From CAVDAL01 sp963606965 (GTDB lineage Bacteria > Actinomycetota > Coriobacteriia > Coriobacteriales > QAMH01), in NCBI GenBank assembly GCA_963606965.1, contig CAVDAL010000085.1, positions 1 to 15,129 on the forward strand: 15,129 bases of DNA. Reading direction: 5' to 3'. The notes beneath the pieces were generated by a model. The model did no database searches. It saw nothing but the letters and a program-made list of their open reading frames with translations, and was not told the DNA's origin. Both the position numbers and the translations under genes were made by a program. Each line of letters opens with the position of its first letter. The first letter of the stretch is position 1. Shown here in pieces: positions 6,940 through 13,936 of the stretch.

Positions 6940-7242
6940 ATGGGTAACGCAATGGTTACAGGCAGAATGTCTGGAGAGAAAAAACAAGCGGGCAATGCCA
7001 TATTAAAAAAACTTGGAATAACTCCTTCATCAGCTATAAGTATGCTTTATGACTACATCATCAAAAATAAAAAATTGCCATTCGAAGATGATTCATCCAG
7101 AGAAGATAGTGACATCTTGCAAAACAAATTTGACCAAGCAGAGAAATTTCTAAACGGAATCCCTCTAGCAAATAATAAATTTTCAAATTTAAGCGCTGAA
7201 GAAATTAAAGATTTGCGAATCACAGAACTGTTAGGAGAATAA
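6940..7242 (+). CDS. RelB/DinJ-family antitoxin
   Basis: The 100-residue protein begins MGNAMVTGRMSGEKKQAGNA and shows the RelB/DinJ pattern: a short N-terminal beta strand (AMVTGRM), an EKKQAGNAILKKLGITPSSA helix pair and the ending KNKKLPFE. This is a ribbon-helix-helix DNA-binding domain that dimerises on its operator. The remaining C-terminal half (residues about 50-100) is acidic and lysine-rich and likely wraps the toxin. The ATG at 6940 is chosen because TGGAGA precedes it by a few bases; the in-frame ATG at 6904 has no ribosome binding site and falls on the operator. It is followed after three bases by the PIN toxin gene, the standard antitoxin-first order. It is expected to neutralise the toxin and repress its own promoter. 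Confidence 0.82.
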   Translation: MGNAMVTGRMSGEKKQAGNAILKKLGITPSSAISMLYDYIIKNKKLPFEDDSSREDSDILQNKFDQAEKFLNGIPLANNKFSNLSAEEIKDLRITELLGE

Positions 7243-7245
7243 ATT

Positions 7246-7722
7246 ATGCGTTATTTTCTTGATACGGATATTATCTTTGATTTTCTTTTTAAAGGGGAAG
7301 ATTCAGAAGCTGAAAAAAAGCTATTAATGCTAAGCTACTTTAATGAAGTTCAACTTTTTGCTTCAACAGCGCAAGCAAATGATCTGTTATATGTATTAAG
7401 CAGAAAGCATGACAATGGTATGTCAGAAAAATGCAAGCACATAATGCTCGAACTATCAGAAATAATTACATTTCTACCATTATCTAACGATTGTTTTATC
7501 AGCGCCATTGAATCTGAATGGAATAATCTTGAAAAGGCATGCATTTGGCAAGCAGCAAAATCTATCAATGCTGATGCAATTATTTCACGCAGTGTTGATG
7601 AATATGCGCCATCATCAATTCCTGTAATGACAGCATCTGGCTGGCTTAAGAAGCTTAAAGAAAAAGGAATTTCATATTCATTCCTTAATTTTGAAAATGA
7701 CACTTCCATTAATTTGATATAG
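7246..7722 (+). CDS. PIN-domain toxin (VapC-like ribonuclease family)
   Basis: The 158-residue protein opens MRYFLDTDIIFDFL, the typical first strand of PIN domains with the catalytic Asp, and later has ADAIISRSVDEYAPSSIPVM, matching the usual ADYIVTRNVKDF-x-IPV segment. PIN toxins are Mg2+-dependent ribonucleases that cut tRNA or other RNA. Two active-site positions look altered: the usual D-x-E-D-A segment reads NNLEKA, so the Asp before Ala is Lys, and the late Asp of the KDF motif is Glu (VDEY). Reduced or altered activity is therefore possible. The ribosome binding site TAGGAGAA lies inside the end of the antitoxin gene, implying coupled translation. A long hairpin follows the stop. Confidence 0.82.
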   Translation: MRYFLDTDIIFDFLFKGEDSEAEKKLLMLSYFNEVQLFASTAQANDLLYVLSRKHDNGMSEKCKHIMLELSEIITFLPLSNDCFISAIESEWNNLEKACIWQAAKSINADAIISRSVDEYAPSSIPVMTASGWLKKLKEKGISYSFLNFENDTSINLI

Positions 7723-7726
7723 CATT

Positions 7727-7768
7727 CGTGACGTGGTAAGCGCAAACGTTTGCGTTTACCATGTCACG
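7727..7768. terminator. Long inverted repeat between convergent genes, probable bidirectional terminator
   Basis: The arms CGTGACGTGGTAAGCGCAAAC and their near-perfect complement (7748-7768) differ at only two positions, which become G-U wobbles in RNA. The 21-bp stem fills the gap between the toxin gene stop (7722) and the transporter stop (7773), with the apex at CAAACGTTTG. There is no clear T-run on either side, so factor-independent termination is likely but not certain. Confidence 0.65.
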
Positions 7769-7772
7769 GCAA

Positions 7773-9713
7773 TTATGCGCTTTTGCGTAAAACATTCATT
7801 ACATAATTCATAACATTGCGCCTGCTCAAAGCACCAACAAGCACTCCATCGTGTGTAACAGGCACCTTCTTGATTCTCTTTTCTGCAAGAATTGCGCAAG
7901 CTTTGTCCAAACTCAAATTATCCTCGACAGTAATGACGCGCTTTGTCGCAAGCTCCATAACGCTCATTTGCATAAGCTCATTAAAGCGTTCACGCAAGTC
8001 ATCATCATCTTGAAAATGAGCAAAAAAGCTAATAGAAGGAATTGAATAACTTTTCTCATTATGCGCCAAATAACGAATAACATCGCCATCTGTCACATAG
8101 CCAACAAGCTTGCCATTTGGTGTAACAATAGAAACACCAGCCGTCTGAGTTTCAGCCAAAATCTTAATAACATCGCCCATTTTTGCATAAGCACTAACAG
8201 TCAAAGCGCCTGGATTCATAACTTCACGCACAAGAATAGTTGAAGCTGCCAAGCCTGTAACAGAGCCATCCTCGACATTGATGGATTCGACAACAACAGC
8301 CTGCTCATCGCCAGATTCACTAGCAGCGCTCTTCTTTTTGTCGCGAACAAAAATGTAGATAATCACAACTGCAACAGTAACAAGCGCGGCGGTAGTCGTG
8401 AGTGCAGCATGATAGCCAACAAATGTTTGCTCAATTCCGCTAAGCGAACTTGCCGCGCCAGATACAGCGGCTGAAATTGAAACAAGCACAGCTGTACCAA
8501 AAGATGCAGCAACTTGGTTCAAAGTGTTCGAAGTGCTTTGTGCATGCTGGATATATTCATTTGGCAGCGAATTAATTGACCATGTGTTCAGCGGAGTCAT
8601 AGTGAACTGCATGCCAATAGCAAGCACTGTATAGATTGTCGCAACAAATGGAATTGAAGAATCAACGCGGAAGAAGAACAAGCCAACAGCAGCAATAAAT
8701 ACAACAGTTGCGCCGCAAACAACAGGCTTGCGTACGCCGAACTTATCAAAAATCCTGCCAGCAAAAACGCCAAGAACAGCACCAACCAAAGCGCCCGGCA
8801 AAAGCGTCATGCCACTGACTGTTGGAGTCTTTCCCAAAACACCCTGAATATAAAGCGGCAAAATTGTTTCCATGCCAACAAGAGCAGCTTGGAAAATCAT
8901 AACCAAAATTACAGCTGTCCTATATTTGCGCATCTTCAAAATTCCAACACGAAGCATTGGCTCTTCCAACTTGAGTTGGCGGCGAGCATAAAGCCCGACA
9001 AAGATAACACCAACAGCAACAAGACCTGCAGTAATAAGATGATTGCTTGCAGAACTAAATGTTGAAAATCCATAAAGCAGGCTCAGCAAACCAATTGTTG
9101 AAAGAACGACAGACAAAAAGTCGAACTTTGGCTTTTTAAAAGCGTCGAAATTTTTAAGCGTGATAGATGCAATAATCACAATCACAAATGCAATGGCAGC
9201 AACAATTCCAAAAATTGCACGCCAGCCAATAGTGTCAATCAAAACGCCAGATAATGATGGACCAATCGCAGGCGCAAAACCTATAAGCAAACCAACAAGG
9301 CCCATCGCAGAGCCTCTATTTTCACGTGGGATAATCAGCAAAACAACGCTCATGACCATAGGCATTATTGCACCAGTGCATGCAGCTTGAACAACTCTGC
9401 CAGCAAGCAAGACGGCGAAATTTGGAGCAAAAGTTTCAAGCAAACTGCCAACGCCAAAAAGTGCTATGCCGCCAATATACAGCTTGCGCGTTGAAAAACG
9501 CCCCATCAAAAATGCTGCCAACGGAATAACTACAGCTTCCGTCAGCGCATATCCAGATGTCAGCCACTGAATCGTTGTTTGTTTGACGCCCATGTCTTGC
9601 ATCAATGTTGGCAATGCTGGTGTCAATAATGTTGCATTCAGCACCGCCATAAAAGTCCCTGCCAACAGTACAAGAACCATAACTCTTTGTTTTTTGTCTA
9701 ACCCTAGACCCAT
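7773..9713 (-). CDS. DHA2-family MFS drug efflux transporter fused to a C-terminal CBS pair
   Basis: The 646-residue protein has a membrane half (residues about 1-460) of the EmrB/QacA type with about 14 hydrophobic helices. Family signatures include LNATLLTPALPTLMQDMG at the first helix, WLTSGYALTEAVVIPLAAFL, LAGRVVQAACTGAIMPMV and the antiporter-type GFAPAIGPSLSGVLID. Such proteins export hydrophobic drugs in exchange for protons. After a charged linker (RDKKKSAASESGDEQ), two CBS motifs follow: VMNPGALTVSAYAKMGDVIK with GKLVGYVTDGDVIRYL (about 493-551), and ATKRVITVEDNLSLDKA with VLVGALSRRNVMNYV (about 585-640). CBS pairs bind adenine nucleotides and usually gate an attached enzyme or channel, so nucleotide control of efflux is inferred. 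AAGGAG lies about nine bases before the ATG at 9713. The gene is monocistronic. Confidence 0.9.
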   Translation of the reverse strand: MGLGLDKKQRVMVLVLLAGTFMAVLNATLLTPALPTLMQDMGVKQTTIQWLTSGYALTEAVVIPLAAFLMGRFSTRKLYIGGIALFGVGSLLETFAPNFAVLLAGRVVQAACTGAIMPMVMSVVLLIIPRENRGSAMGLVGLLIGFAPAIGPSLSGVLIDTIGWRAIFGIVAAIAFVIVIIASITLKNFDAFKKPKFDFLSVVLSTIGLLSLLYGFSTFSSASNHLITAGLVAVGVIFVGLYARRQLKLEEPMLRVGILKMRKYRTAVILVMIFQAALVGMETILPLYIQGVLGKTPTVSGMTLLPGALVGAVLGVFAGRIFDKFGVRKPVVCGATVVFIAAVGLFFFRVDSSIPFVATIYTVLAIGMQFTMTPLNTWSINSLPNEYIQHAQSTSNTLNQVAASFGTAVLVSISAAVSGAASSLSGIEQTFVGYHAALTTTAALVTVAVVIIYIFVRDKKKSAASESGDEQAVVVESINVEDGSVTGLAASTILVREVMNPGALTVSAYAKMGDVIKILAETQTAGVSIVTPNGKLVGYVTDGDVIRYLAHNEKSYSIPSISFFAHFQDDDDLRERFNELMQMSVMELATKRVITVEDNLSLDKACAILAEKRIKKVPVTHDGVLVGALSRRNVMNYVMNVLRKSA

Positions 9714-9733
9714 AAAATCTAACTCCTTAAATA

Positions 9734-9750
9734 TTGATGCTTTGCATCAA
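9734..9750 (-). promoter_or_regulatory. Perfect inverted repeat, candidate repressor operator of the MFS-CBS gene
   Basis: TTGATGCTTTGCATCAA is a perfect 7-bp inverted repeat with a 3-base centre, located 21 bases upstream of the transporter ATG and immediately before its AAGGAG. The arrangement fits a TetR/MarR-type operator of a drug-efflux gene. No regulator gene is adjacent; the nearest DNA-binding protein is the Fic/helix-turn-helix gene across the intergenic region. Confidence 0.5.
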
Positions 9751-10093
9751 GTTTTAATCTTTAACATGCCGTGATAGCGCACCTGCCATGGCGCGCCTTA
9801 AAGCTATGCTGTCTGTTTGTTTTTTTTGTGAAGTCATTCGGCATTTACAAAAGATTTATTTTTGCCGCAACTTGCACTTTTCGAAGTGTTTTAAATATTG
9901 CGCAGTATCAAAAATGAAAATAAATAATATGCGCATATTTAATTTTGCTGGTTCATATTCTATGAAGTAAATGAAAAATTAAAATGACGGAAAAGCAACA
10001 TTCAAGCAAAACTGGCACTTGTCTTCTGCGAGCGGAAAATATGTGTAAATGATATGCAGAAAAGAAGAAAGTCCCTCTAGCATCAATAAATTT
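9751..10093. other. Intergenic stretch between divergent transporter and Fic genes
   Basis: I find no gene in this AT-rich stretch. Open frames here lack ribosome binding sites and coding character. Visible structure is limited to CCATGG and GGCGCGCC palindromes next to each other at 9786-9798, the 14-base palindrome AATATGCGCATATT at 9926-9939, and TTCTGC/GCAGAA arms around 10023-10061. None could be assigned a function. Confidence 0.5.
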
Positions 10094-10148
10094 TTATCGG
10101 CAGAAAAGTTGTGATAAAATGATAATTACAAATAAATTTTGCCGATAA
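10094..10148 (+). promoter_or_regulatory. Inverted 9-bp arms flanking the Fic gene promoter region
   Basis: TTATCGGCA (10094-10102) is repeated as its exact complement TGCCGATAA (10140-10148). The 37 bases between them are AT-rich and include -10-like TAAAAT (10115-10120) and GATAAT (10121-10126). The right arm ends just before the ribosome binding region of the Fic gene. This looks like a paired operator around the core promoter, with the Fic protein's own helix-turn-helix as an obvious candidate binder; that link is inference. Confidence 0.45.
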
Positions 10149-10159
10149 GGATTTTTACT

Positions 10160-11044
10160 ATGAAATATACGACAGTCGCTAAAACTGCAGCTAAATGGGG
10201 CATTTCCGAAAGAAGCGTGCGTGATTATTGCGCGCAAGGCAGAGTTGACGGCGCGCGCAAGTGCGGCAAAACATGGCAAATTCCTGCCGATGCACAAAAG
10301 CCAAAACGCAAAAATGCCAAACAAAAAAATAATGAGCTGCTTATTCGCCTTAAGCAAGAAAAAGAATCACACATGCCTGGCGGAATATATCACAAGCTAC
10401 AAATTGAACTAACATACAATTCAAACCATATAGAAGGCAGCAAACTCAGCAAAGAACAGACGCGCCTAATTTTTGAAACAAAAACAATAGGAGCGCAAGC
10501 GGCGGTTTCAGTTGATGACATTATTGAAACGAACAATCACTTCAAATGCGTTGATTATGTAATCGACAATTGCGGCAGAACTTTAACTCAAAATTACATA
10601 AAGCATTTGCATAAAACTCTGAAGTCATCAACAAGCGATGCTGAAAAAGAATGGTTTGCTGTTGGCGAATATAAGAAGCTCCCAAATGAGGTTGGCGGGC
10701 GAAAAACAGCCCACCCTAGCGATGTTCATAAACAAATGGAAAAGCTCTTAAATTGGTATAACAACCTAGAACGCAAATCAATTAATGAGCTTATAGAATT
10801 TCATGTTCGCTTTGAACGAATACATCCATTCCAAGATGGAAATGGCAGAATTGGGCGGCTCGTCCTTTTGAAGGAATGCCTTGCGAACAATATTGTGCCA
10901 TTCATAATTTCTGACGAATTGAAAGATTTTTATTATCGAGGTTTGCACGAATATGATGAAGAACGCGGATATTTAGTCGACACTTGCTTGCATGCGCAGG
11001 ATGTTTTCAAATCGTGGTTAAATTACTTCGAAATTATGATATAA
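10160..11044 (+). CDS. Fic-family protein with N-terminal helix-turn-helix and self-inhibitory motif
   Basis: The start at 10160 gives 294 residues and is preceded by GATAAGGA at about nine bases; a TTG at 10139 in frame lies in the right operator arm and is less likely. Residues 1-45 (TTVAKTAAKWGISERSVRDY, then GKTWQIPADA) form an excisionase/MerR-like helix-turn-helix with wing. The Fic domain has the catalytic HPFQDGNGRIGR at 222-233 with H222. An S-x3-E-G inhibitory helix, S88-N-H-I-E92-G93, lies N-terminal to it, placing the protein in the self-inhibited class II group. Fic proteins transfer AMP or another nucleotide group to Ser, Thr or Tyr of target proteins. Coupling to a DNA-binding domain suggests a transcriptional or self-regulatory role. 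No antitoxin partner is adjacent. Confidence 0.9.
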   Translation: MKYTTVAKTAAKWGISERSVRDYCAQGRVDGARKCGKTWQIPADAQKPKRKNAKQKNNELLIRLKQEKESHMPGGIYHKLQIELTYNSNHIEGSKLSKEQTRLIFETKTIGAQAAVSVDDIIETNNHFKCVDYVIDNCGRTLTQNYIKHLHKTLKSSTSDAEKEWFAVGEYKKLPNEVGGRKTAHPSDVHKQMEKLLNWYNNLERKSINELIEFHVRFERIHPFQDGNGRIGRLVLLKECLANNIVPFIISDELKDFYYRGLHEYDEERGYLVDTCLHAQDVFKSWLNYFEIMI

Positions 11045-11069
11045 GCTAATATGTGAAATTAAACCTTGG

Positions 11070-11085
11070 TTAACAATTTTGTTGA
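11070..11085 (+). promoter_or_regulatory. Imperfect inverted repeat upstream of the copper ATPase
   Basis: TTAACAA-TT-TTGTTGA, with one T-G mismatch, lies ten bases before the copA ATG and overlaps the start of its ribosome binding region. It could be an operator or an RNA hairpin. I see no CopY- or CsoR-type consensus, so the basis is symmetry alone. Confidence 0.25.
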
Positions 11086-11094
11086 GAGGCAAAA

Positions 11095-13752
11095 ATGAAG
11101 CAAGTTTTTGATATAACAGGAATGACATGCGCGACTTGTTCTGCGCGTGTTGAAAAAGCAACAAAAAAAGTTGATGGCGTTGAAAATGTGTCTGTCAACC
11201 TGTTGAAAAATTCAATGCAAGTTGAACTTCCTGAAGACGAAGCACAAGCTGCAGAAATGATAAGCGCAATTTGTGCATCAATTGAAAAAGCAGGATATGG
11301 AGCAAATCCGCGTATTGCCCAGGCCAGCGCGCAAAATGCCGGCGCAACAAATGAGGCCGGCGCGCAACATGCCGCAACTTCACAGGCAAATTCGTCTGTA
11401 GACAAAGCAGCCGCAGAAGCAAAAAAGGTACGCACACGACTCATAATCTCAATCATCTTCACAGTACCGCTTTTTTATCTTTCCATGGGTCATATGTTTA
11501 GCTGGCCACTACCTTCCGTATTTTTGGGCAACGCCAACGCAATGACTTTTGGGCTTACACAGCTGCTGCTTTTGGCACCTGTCATCTTCGTGAACTTCAA
11601 ATTCTTCCGCATTGGCTTCACAAGCTTGTTCCGCGGCTCACCAAATATGGATTCTTTGGTCGCACTTGGTTCGACTGCATCAACAATTTATGGCATTGCT
11701 GCGCTTTACAGAATTGGTGTCGCGCTTGGCACAGGCAATTTGGATAACGCGCACACTGCTGCAATGGATTTATATTTTGAATCTGCTGGTATGATTTTAA
11801 CGCTTATCACGCTTGGCAAATTCTTTGAAGCTCGCGCCAAAGGCAAAACCACAGATGCGATAAACAAGCTGATGGATCTTGCACCAAAAACTGCAATGCG
11901 CTTAAAAGATGGCGTCGAAGAAGAAATTCCCGCTGCTGCTATACGCGTTGGCGATGTGTTAGTCGTACGCGCTGGACAAAGCATTCCCGCCGATGGATAT
12001 TTGCAAAGTGGCAATGGCGCAATTGATGAATCTGCTATCACAGGCGAAAGCATCCCTGTTGAAAAAGCAGAAAATTCGCAGCTCACAGCTGGCACAATCA
12101 ACACTAGCGGATATTTCACGATGGTGGCACAACGCGTTGGCGAAGACACAACCCTTGCAGAAATCATTCGCCTTGTTGATGAAGCAACATCTAGCAAAGC
12201 TCCAATTGAAAAACTTGCAGACAAAATCTCTGGCATTTTCGTACCGGCTGTTATAGCAATTGCTATTGTTACATTCGCAATTTGGATGTTTGTGGGCGCT
12301 GGCATTGCAACATCAATCAATCATGCGATAAGCGTTCTTGTGATTTCTTGTCCTTGCGCTCTTGGCTTGGCAACTCCAACAGCAATTATGGTTGGTACTG
12401 GGCGCGGCGCAACCCGCGGCATTCTTATCAAATCAGCTGAAAGTTTAGAGACTGCCCACGCTGTGAAAACTGTTGTCTTCGACAAAACAGGGACGCTAAC
12501 GCAAGGCAAACCAGCTGTAACAGACTGCCTGCTCACGCATGATTCTCTTGATATTGCATTCAACTTGGAAAAGAAATCTGAACACCCGCTGGCAAAAGCA
12601 ATTGTTAGCTTTGCACAAGAACAAAATGCAAAAGATTTGCCTGTAGAAAATTTTGAGCAGATTGCTGGCGGCGGCGTGCAAGCAAAAATTGATGGCGCAA
12701 TTTGCATTGCAGGCAACGCAAGATTAATGCAAAAAGAAGGCGTTGAAATTTCTGCTTTTGATGAACAGGCAAAACAAATGGCAGATGCTGGCAAAACAGT
12801 TCTTTATTTCGCATGCAATGGGCAGTTGCTTGGAGTTTTGGCACTAGCAGATAAGGTGAAGCCAACAAGCGCGGCTGCAATCGCAGCTTTGCGCGCACAA
12901 GGAATTTCAACTGTCATGTTAACGGGCGACAACAAACGCACTGCTCATGCAATTCAATGCCAGCTTGGTCTTGATCGCGTTGTTTCTGAAGTAAAACCAA
13001 CAGACAAGGAAGAAGAAATTCGCAAGCTTTCCGCACAGGGCAAAGTTGCAATGGTCGGCGATGGAATTAATGACGCCCCTGCCCTTGCACGCGCAGACGT
13101 TGGAATTGCTGTTGGTGCTGGTACAGACATCGCGATTGATGCAGCAGACATAGTGCTTACAAAAAGCGACCTTGCAGATGTTGTTGCTGCAATTGGTCTT
13201 TCCCGCGCAACTATGCGAAACATCAAACAAAATCTATTTTGGGCGCTATTTTATAACGTCATCTGTATTCCAATTGCAGCTGGTGTTTTTTCTTGGCTTG
13301 GCTTCACACTCAACCCAATGATTGCAGCCGCCGCGATGAGCTGTTCTTCTGTTTGTGTTGTTAGCAATGCTTTAAGACTGCGCACATGGAAGCCTCAGAA
13401 TAAAATCTCTAGTGATAAAGAAGCTGATATAGAATATAAAGGCGAGTCAGGCAAAGATATTAACAACCTTGTCCCATTAAAAACTCCTGCACATGGATGT
13501 GCAGATGTTAAAGACGCAAAGCAAATTAATAAAAAGGAGATTATCATGGAAAAGACTTTGCATGTTGAAGGAATGATGTGCCCAAAGTGCGTTGCCCACA
13601 CCAAGGATGCTCTTGAAGCATTAGACGGAGTGGAAAGTGCAGACGTCGACTTGGACGCAGAGAGCGCAGTAGTACATCTTAGCGCCGACCTTGCAGATGA
13701 TGTTTTGATTAAAGCTGTTGTTGATGCTGGTTATGAAGCAGAAATGGCATAA
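11095..13752 (+). CDS. copA: Cu(I)-exporting P1B-type ATPase CopA with an extra C-terminal CopZ-like domain
   Basis: The 885-residue protein pumps Cu(I) out of the cytoplasm using ATP. An N-terminal heavy-metal-associated domain has GMTCATC (C12, C15). An Ala-rich linker and eight predicted membrane helices follow. The actuator loop has TGESIPVEK, the transmembrane metal site is C419-P-C421, the phosphorylation site is D463-KTGT, the nucleotide domain has SEHPLAK, and the hinge is MVGDGINDAPAL. The last helices carry YN and MSCSS, the copper-specific signatures. After about residue 770 an unusual 45-residue hydrophilic linker leads to a second metal-binding domain, GMMCPKC (C829, C832), ending at 885. 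Typical CopA proteins end shortly after the last helix. The ATG at 11095 follows a GAGAGG. The gene appears to be transcribed alone and is followed by a strong terminator. Confidence 0.95.
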   Translation: MKQVFDITGMTCATCSARVEKATKKVDGVENVSVNLLKNSMQVELPEDEAQAAEMISAICASIEKAGYGANPRIAQASAQNAGATNEAGAQHAATSQANSSVDKAAAEAKKVRTRLIISIIFTVPLFYLSMGHMFSWPLPSVFLGNANAMTFGLTQLLLLAPVIFVNFKFFRIGFTSLFRGSPNMDSLVALGSTASTIYGIAALYRIGVALGTGNLDNAHTAAMDLYFESAGMILTLITLGKFFEARAKGKTTDAINKLMDLAPKTAMRLKDGVEEEIPAAAIRVGDVLVVRAGQSIPADGYLQSGNGAIDESAITGESIPVEKAENSQLTAGTINTSGYFTMVAQRVGEDTTLAEIIRLVDEATSSKAPIEKLADKISGIFVPAVIAIAIVTFAIWMFVGAGIATSINHAISVLVISCPCALGLATPTAIMVGTGRGATRGILIKSAESLETAHAVKTVVFDKTGTLTQGKPAVTDCLLTHDSLDIAFNLEKKSEHPLAKAIVSFAQEQNAKDLPVENFEQIAGGGVQAKIDGAICIAGNARLMQKEGVEISAFDEQAKQMADAGKTVLYFACNGQLLGVLALADKVKPTSAAAIAALRAQGISTVMLTGDNKRTAHAIQCQLGLDRVVSEVKPTDKEEEIRKLSAQGKVAMVGDGINDAPALARADVGIAVGAGTDIAIDAADIVLTKSDLADVVAAIGLSRATMRNIKQNLFWALFYNVICIPIAAGVFSWLGFTLNPMIAAAAMSCSSVCVVSNALRLRTWKPQNKISSDKEADIEYKGESGKDINNLVPLKTPAHGCADVKDAKQINKKEIIMEKTLHVEGMMCPKCVAHTKDALEALDGVESADVDLDAESAVVHLSADLADDVLIKAVVDAGYEAEMA
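13546..13752 (+). CDS. copZ: Possible internally initiated CopZ-like copper chaperone
   Basis: Within the copA frame, an ATG at 13546 is preceded by AAAAAGGAGA with six bases of spacing, a better ribosome binding site than that of copA itself. It would yield a 68-residue protein, MEKTLHVEGMMCPKCVAHTK to YEAEMA, with the exact size, CxxC motif (C12, C15) and boundaries of a stand-alone CopZ copper chaperone. The start is in frame with copA (codon 818), so the same residues also form the tail of the pump. The simplest history is loss of a stop codon between adjacent copA and copZ genes. Whether the separate product is made is inference. Confidence 0.55.
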   Translation: MEKTLHVEGMMCPKCVAHTKDALEALDGVESADVDLDAESAVVHLSADLADDVLIKAVVDAGYEAEMA

Positions 13753-13788
13753 ATTTAAAGCTTTTCACATCTAAACTTAATTGAGCGA

Positions 13789-13836
13789 CCGCGCCCTTGC
13801 ATGGCAATATATAACATGTAATGGCGCGGCTTTTTT
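13789..13836 (+). terminator. Rho-independent terminator after copA
   Basis: CCGCGCC (13789-13795) pairs with GGCGCGG (13823-13829), with further inner pairing (TT/AA and CATG/CATG) around an AT-rich loop, and CTTTTTT follows directly. It lies 36 bases beyond the copA stop. Confidence 0.85.
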
Positions 13837-13936
13837 ATGTGTCGCGACAAGCAAGCGCCATAACAAGCACATGGCTCACATATATAATTAAACACAAACG
13901 CTCTTAACTGCCAATATATGTGGTAAAGTGATACAC

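Noticed and set aside
9788..9970. A 60-codon plus-strand ORF between the transporter and Fic genes
   Set aside because: No ribosome binding site, cysteine/phenylalanine-rich random-like composition and no promoter.
11706..12320. Long antisense ORFs within copA (also 12321-12794)
   Set aside because: They are frame shadows of the strongly conserved ATPase; no start signals and no recognisable domains.
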